From Arthrobacter alkaliphilus (lineage in GTDB: Bacteria > Actinomycetota > Actinomycetes > Actinomycetales > Micrococcaceae), in the NCBI RefSeq assembly GCF_021483235.1, contig NZ_JAKEEC010000018.1, positions 25,127-89,126 on the forward strand: a stretch of 64,000 bases of DNA, written 5' to 3'. Positions 60,057-64,000 of this stretch are shown piece by piece. The number at the start of each line of letters is the position of its first letter. Positions within the stretch are counted from its first letter, which is position 1. The position numbers and the translations under genes are program-made. Under the pieces are notes generated by a model. The model searched no databases, was not told the DNA's origin, and worked only from the letters and a program-made list of their open reading frames with translations.

Positions 60057-61349
60057 ATGACCGCCACCGTTGGCACTTCAGCCACAGTCCAGGTTCACAA
60101 GTCGCACCTGCGGACCCTCATCGGCACCGGCATCGGTAACGCCGTCGAATGGTACGACTGGGCCATCTACGCCACCTTCTCGCCCTTCATTGCGAGCGCA
60201 CTGTTCAGCAGCGCAGACCCCACGTCCGCGGTCCTTTCCACTTTGGCGATCTTCGCCGTCGGATTCGTGGCCCGCCCGTTCGGCGGCTTCGTCTTCGGCT
60301 GGATCGGCGACAGGATCGGCCGCAAGACATCGATGACCATTGCCGTCGGCCTCGCGGCCCTCGGCAGCCTGCTGATCGGGATCGCCCCGACCTTCCAGGC
60401 TGTTGGAGCCCTCGCCTCCGTGATGCTCCTGGTGGCCCGCCTCGTCCAGGGCCTCGCCCATGGCGGTGAGCTGCCGTCGTCGCAAACCTACCTGTCCGAA
60501 ATGGCGCCGAAGGAGAAGCGGGGCTTCTGGGCGACGCTCATCTACACCTCCGGCACCGCCGGCATCCTCGCCGGGACCCTGCTGGGCGCCATTCTGACCG
60601 GAGTGCTGAGCAAGGCCGACATGAACGCCTGGGGCTGGCGCGTGCCGTTCCTGATTGGCGGCGCCCTCGGCGTCTACGCCCTGGTCATGCGGGCCAAGAT
60701 GAAGGAAACCGAGGCGTTCGAAGCCGAGGCGCCGAAAGAAAAGCGCGAACCCATGTGGCCGCAGATCGTCAAGTACCGCAAGCAGGCCCTGCAGGTGATC
60801 GGGCTGACGGTTGGCCTCACCGTTGTCTACTACATCTGGGGTGTCGTGGCCCCGAGCTACGCTGCCACCACGCTCAAGATGGACCGCGGCGCAGCCCTGT
60901 GGGCCGGCGTCATCGGCAACATCGTTTTCATCGCGGCGCTGCCATTCTGGGGCAAGCTATCCGACCGGATCGGCCGCAAGCCCGTCATGATCATGAGCGC
61001 TGGCGGGGCGGCGTTGCTGCACTTCCCCATGACGTGGCTCCTGAAGGACTCCCCTTGGCAGCTGGCCGTTTCGATGTCCGTCACGTTGTTCTTCATCGCC
61101 GGCAGCGCCGCTATTGTCCCGGCAGTGTATGCCGAGTTGTTCCCGACCAAGATCCGCACCGTGGGTGTGGGCGTCCCGTACTCCATTTGCGTGGCAGTCT
61201 TCGGCGGGACGGCACCGTACCTGCAGACCTGGCTCGCCGGCATCGGGCAGGCCAACCTGTTCAACGTCTACGCCGTGATCCTGTTGGCCATCAGCATCGC
61301 GTTCACGTTCACGATCCCGGAAACCAAGGGCAAGGACCTGACGCACTGA
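60057..61349 (+). CDS. MHS-family MFS transporter
   Basis: The 430-residue proton symporter has the MHS stretch TGIGNAVEWYDWAIYATFSPFIA, the loop GDRIGRKTSM and the second-half motif GKLSDRIGRKPVM. Members import metabolites such as shikimate, dicarboxylates, betaines or aromatic acids. The ATG at 60057 has GGAG six bases upstream; another ATG lies four codons earlier. It follows the M20 hydrolase by 28 bp and should import its substrate. Confidence 0.9.
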   Translation: MTATVGTSATVQVHKSHLRTLIGTGIGNAVEWYDWAIYATFSPFIASALFSSADPTSAVLSTLAIFAVGFVARPFGGFVFGWIGDRIGRKTSMTIAVGLAALGSLLIGIAPTFQAVGALASVMLLVARLVQGLAHGGELPSSQTYLSEMAPKEKRGFWATLIYTSGTAGILAGTLLGAILTGVLSKADMNAWGWRVPFLIGGALGVYALVMRAKMKETEAFEAEAPKEKREPMWPQIVKYRKQALQVIGLTVGLTVVYYIWGVVAPSYAATTLKMDRGAALWAGVIGNIVFIAALPFWGKLSDRIGRKPVMIMSAGGAALLHFPMTWLLKDSPWQLAVSMSVTLFFIAGSAAIVPAVYAELFPTKIRTVGVGVPYSICVAVFGGTAPYLQTWLAGIGQANLFNVYAVILLAISIAFTFTIPETKGKDLTH

Positions 61350-61392
61350 CCCTGCATCAGGCCGGCCGCTGGGACTCCCCTCTTTTCAGTCC

Positions 61393-61436
61393 CGACGACG
61401 GCGACCCCCGCTCAGTAGCGCGGGTCGCCGTCGTCG
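61393..61436. terminator. Bidirectional terminator between two MFS genes
   Basis: A 15-bp stem (CGACGACGGCGACCC with its complement) encloses a 14-nt loop that can form a small inner CGC/GCG pair. On the plus strand it is followed by TTT. It lies 44 bp after one MFS stop and 48 bp from the stop of the convergent MFS gene. Confidence 0.88.
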
Positions 61437-61483
61437 TTTGGATCCAAAACCGGGGAGTTCCAGCGGGCCCCCTTTACTTCCGG

Positions 61484-62761
61484 CTAACTTACATAGCGCT
61501 TCCGGCCGGCGCGGACGCCGAAGAAGGCTGCCAGGGACCCCACCACGACGAACAGGATGCCGGCAGCCGCAAAACCACCGGTCGCTTGGTGCAACTGGCC
61601 CACCATCAGCGTTCCCGTGGAACCCACGCCATAGCCGACGCCCTGCATCATTCCCGACAGGTGCGCCGCGGTGTGCGAATCGCGGGTCCGCAGCATGATC
61701 ATCGTCAACGCGACAGCCGTGAGGCTCCCCTGGCCCAGGCCCAACAAACCGGTCCACACCCAGATAAGGTTCGTGGGCCCGAAAATGCTCAGGGCGAAGC
61801 CGCCGCCGGTCATGAGCGCCACCACGGCATTGATGACCCGCTGATCCTTGAAACGGGCCGCGAGCCCGGGCGCAATGAACGAACCGAGCATCTGCAGCAC
61901 GATCGACACGGACACGATCAAGCCGGCCGTCCCGCCGTCGATACCGCGGTCACGCAGGATCGGCGCCAACCAGGCGAACACGCTGAAGGACATCATCGCC
62001 TGCAGCACCATGAAGATGGTGACCTGCCAGGCGACGGCGGAGCGCCAGACGTTCACTCCCCCGTCGCCGGAGTACTGGTGGACGGGATGCTGGCGGATTG
62101 CCTGCGGCAGGAAAAGCACAAGTACGACGGCGGCGGGCACCGCCCAGAACCAGAGCGCCGAGGTCCAGTGACCGGTGGCCGCGAAGACGGGGTACGTGAA
62201 ACCGGCCCCGAGCGCCCCGGAGGCGCAAATCGCCGTCGTATACAGTCCGCCCATGAGTCCCAGCCGATGCGGGAAGTCGCGCTTGACGACGCCGGGCAGC
62301 AGCACGTTGCATAGCGCGATCGCGGCGCCGCACGCCGCGGTGCCGGCAAGAAGGGCCGGCACATGCCCGGCGCCGGCGAGGTCCACGGGACGGATCAGCA
62401 GGCCCGCTGTCAGCACGGCCATCGCGCCGAGCAACACCCTCTCGGCCCCGAAACGGCGGGCCAGGAGCGGCGCGAGCGGAGCGAAGACGCCCAATAAGGT
62501 CACGGGCACCGTGGTGAGCACAACCACCGCCCAGCCCGGCAGCCCGGCGTCGGCGGTTACTTCCGGAAGGACTGCCGAGAAGCTCGAGAAGACCGTCCGC
62601 AGGTTCAGGCCGATGAGCACCAGGGAGATCCCGAGGAAGACGAGTCCACGGCGCGACCTGGCCGGGGCAGGCCGGGCCGGTGGCTCGTTGATCTCGGCGT
62701 CGGTCTCGGGGACGGCGGAGCGCGGGGTGCTGTTCTTGGGGGTGCTTGAAGCGGGGGTCAC
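61484..62761 (-). CDS. CynX/NimT-family MFS transporter
   Basis: The 425-residue transporter reads LVFLGISLVLIGLNLRTVFSSFSAVLPE in the first helices and GMMQGVGYGVGSTGTLMVGQLHQ late, typical of the CynX/NimT (cyanate/nitroimidazole) group. Upstream in-frame codons exist, but the GTG at 62761 gives the best length and leaves a 58-bp gap to divergent trmB. The first 40 residues are hydrophilic and Pro/Thr-rich. Substrate is unknown. Confidence 0.83.
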   Translation of the reverse strand: MTPASSTPKNSTPRSAVPETDAEINEPPARPAPARSRRGLVFLGISLVLIGLNLRTVFSSFSAVLPEVTADAGLPGWAVVVLTTVPVTLLGVFAPLAPLLARRFGAERVLLGAMAVLTAGLLIRPVDLAGAGHVPALLAGTAACGAAIALCNVLLPGVVKRDFPHRLGLMGGLYTTAICASGALGAGFTYPVFAATGHWTSALWFWAVPAAVVLVLFLPQAIRQHPVHQYSGDGGVNVWRSAVAWQVTIFMVLQAMMSFSVFAWLAPILRDRGIDGGTAGLIVSVSIVLQMLGSFIAPGLAARFKDQRVINAVVALMTGGGFALSIFGPTNLIWVWTGLLGLGQGSLTAVALTMIMLRTRDSHTAAHLSGMMQGVGYGVGSTGTLMVGQLHQATGGFAAAGILFVVVGSLAAFFGVRAGRKRYVS

Positions 62762-62819
62762 CAACCCATTCTGGCAGCCCGCCGCGGACGTCCGGCACCG
62801 CGACGGTATTCTGGAAGAG

Positions 62820-63743
62820 ATGAGTGAAACCCCAGATTCCCCTGAAACACCGCATTCTCCGCGCCCCGTGACCCCCGGCACCCAGGCCTCCTTCGGTACC
62901 TATGGTGGCCGGCCGGTCAGTTTTGTGCGCCGCGGAACGCGCCTTCAGGGCCGCCGCCAGGCAGCTTGGGAAGAGCACTCGGACCGCTGGGCCATCCAGG
63001 TTCCGAGGCATGTCGCCAACACGTCCGTGCACCCGGACTACGTGTTCGACGCCGAAGCGGAGTTCGGGCGCAAGGCACCGCTGATCGTCGAAATCGGTTC
63101 GGGACTTGGCGACGCCGTATGCCACGCGGCGGAACAGAACCCGGACCGGGACTTCCTCGCCGTAGAGGTCTACACCCCGGGCCTGGCCAACACCATGATC
63201 AAGATCAACAGCCGCGGACTCAGCAATGTACGTGTTGTGGAAGCCAACGCCCCCGAGGTCCTGGCCACCATGCTCCCTGCCGGTTCGGTGAGCGAGCTCT
63301 GGGTCTTCTTCCCAGACCCATGGCACAAATCCCGGCACCACAAACGCCGCCTCATCCAGCCTGAATTCGCAAAGCTTGCGGCTCGGGCGCTCAAGAAGGG
63401 CGGCTTGTGGCGGATCGCCACTGACTGGTCGAACTACGCCATCCACGTCCGCGAGGTGCTTGCCGGCTCCACCGAGTTTGAAAACCTGCACGCCGGCGAG
63501 CGGACCGGCGCGGAGAGTCCCCTCACCCAAGTCTGGGAATCCGGAGTTGAATCCATGGTGGGCGGAGCGCCCGTCAAGGAAGGCCGGGCACCGGTCAGCA
63601 CCGAGCACACCGGCCCCAACGAGGGAGTGGACCACGTGGGCGGATGGGCTCCGCGGTTCGATGGCCGGATCCGCACCAGCTTCGAAAACAAGGCCCACGA
63701 AGCCGGACGCATGATCTTCGACCTGAGCTATCGCCGGATTTAG
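62820..63743 (+). CDS. trmB: tRNA (guanine-N7-)-methyltransferase
   Basis: The 307-residue enzyme methylates G46 of tRNA with SAM. Motif I is IVEIGSGLGDA, and WVFFPDPWHKSRHHKRRLI carries the catalytic/tRNA-binding residues. The region LVWRIATDW-like (here LWRIATDWSNYA) is also diagnostic. An N-terminal low-complexity stretch of about 25 residues and an extended insertion near WESGVESMVGGAPVKEG are actinobacterial features. It diverges from the CynX-type gene. Confidence 0.95.
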   Translation: MSETPDSPETPHSPRPVTPGTQASFGTYGGRPVSFVRRGTRLQGRRQAAWEEHSDRWAIQVPRHVANTSVHPDYVFDAEAEFGRKAPLIVEIGSGLGDAVCHAAEQNPDRDFLAVEVYTPGLANTMIKINSRGLSNVRVVEANAPEVLATMLPAGSVSELWVFFPDPWHKSRHHKRRLIQPEFAKLAARALKKGGLWRIATDWSNYAIHVREVLAGSTEFENLHAGERTGAESPLTQVWESGVESMVGGAPVKEGRAPVSTEHTGPNEGVDHVGGWAPRFDGRIRTSFENKAHEAGRMIFDLSYRRI

Positions 63744-63835
63744 CTACCCGGTTGCGCCCTGTCCTTTGCGTGCCGCACAGGCACCCGATACCATGTGAGA
63801 CGTGTCACCGAGAGGCGGCACATGCTTATGATCTG

Positions 63836-64000
63836 CGGCGGGAGAGCCCTGCCGGTACGTTTCAGCAGGCGCCGTAGGAGCAAATCCTCCCCAGGAATCT
63901 CTCAGGCCCATGTACCGCCGCGGCAAGGCAACTCTGGAAAGCAGCCCGGGCAACCGGACTCACCGACGGTGCAAGCGTCCAGCCACAAGGCAGGGGCGCG
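63836..64000 (+). ncRNA. Glycine riboswitch (tandem aptamers, 3' end cut by window)
   Basis: The first aptamer shows GGGAGAGCC, GGCGCCGTAGGAGCAA, CTCCCCAGGAATCTCTCAGG, GTACCGC and GGCAACTCTGGAAAGC. A second aptamer begins at about 63951-63960 with ACTCACCGACGGTGCAAGCG and is cut off. This matches the actinobacterial gcv glycine riboswitch, which turns on glycine-cleavage genes when glycine is high. The gene it governs lies beyond the window, most likely gcvT/gcvP or a glycine transporter. Confidence 0.93.

Overview
The window is 64 kb of high-GC, densely packed actinobacterial chromosome. The gene content fits a soil Micrococcaceae member of the Arthrobacter / Paenarthrobacter / Pseudarthrobacter type. 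Supporting signs are DUF3073, a septum-formation-domain protein, a HAIR-type (HspR) operator in front of clpB, a guanidine-III riboswitch, many ATGA stop/start overlaps and GTG starts. The genus is an inference from resemblance; no rRNA or tRNA gene was seen. No insertion sequence, prophage or CRISPR array was recognised. The window is mostly catabolic operons with their regulators plus scattered housekeeping genes.

Layout. 1-5.7 kb: glyoxylate and ureide genes (hyi end, glxR, gcl, glycerate kinase, allB). 5.7-7.2 kb: a winged-helix regulator and bcp. 7.2-9.6 kb: pucG diverging from uraD-uraH. Together these form a purine/allantoin route that passes glyoxylate to glycerate; uricase and allantoate hydrolase are not in the window. 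9.6-16.3 kb: a minus-strand gamma-glutamylation operon (permease, FadR-type regulator, glutamine-synthetase-like ligase, PuuD hydrolase, aldehyde dehydrogenase, SDR), which may serve ethanolamine or another amino alcohol rather than putrescine. 16.4-19.6 kb: a small membrane protein, purF and purM. 19.7-23.6 kb: a 1292-residue exported beta-propeller/phosphoesterase. 23.9-26 kb: an ArsR/AHSA1/VOC operon. 26-32.8 kb: RpiR plus an M20 hydrolase, facing a DoeB-like deacylase plus polar amino acid ABC transporter controlled by a GntR regulator. 32.9-38.9 kb: DUF3073, a septum-formation protein, clpB, SRPBCC, DUF4031-HD and ComB. 39-41.3 kb: a PadR/DUF1048/ABC exporter operon. 41.3-47.9 kb: poxB, YccF, an ATP-dependent DNA ligase, a lipoprotein, ArsR/AHSA1, trpF and hutD. 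48-50.6 kb: guanidine-III riboswitch, paired SMR exporters, an aldo/keto reductase and an MBL hydrolase. 50.8-57.6 kb: a DEAD-box helicase, a methyltransferase, an MFS transporter and two secreted phosphoesterases. 57.6-63.7 kb: an Lrp regulator with its M20 hydrolase and MHS transporter, a CynX-type transporter and trmB. The window ends inside a glycine riboswitch whose gene lies outside.

The most unusual structure is a family of intergenic tandem repeats at about 7.0-7.2, 8.4-8.5 and 46.25-46.57 kb. Every locus has an almost exact 32-bp period. A 13-bp core (GACGCCCGGTCAC or its complement) is shared by all loci, and the remaining 19 bp is specific to each locus. One locus switches orientation in the middle, and two loci bracket pucG in opposite orientation. 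A second, less regular intergenic family built on GGACAT hairpins lies at 50.6-50.74 kb. Several operator palindromes are also very clear, namely those of ArsR, GntR, PadR, Lrp and HspR type.
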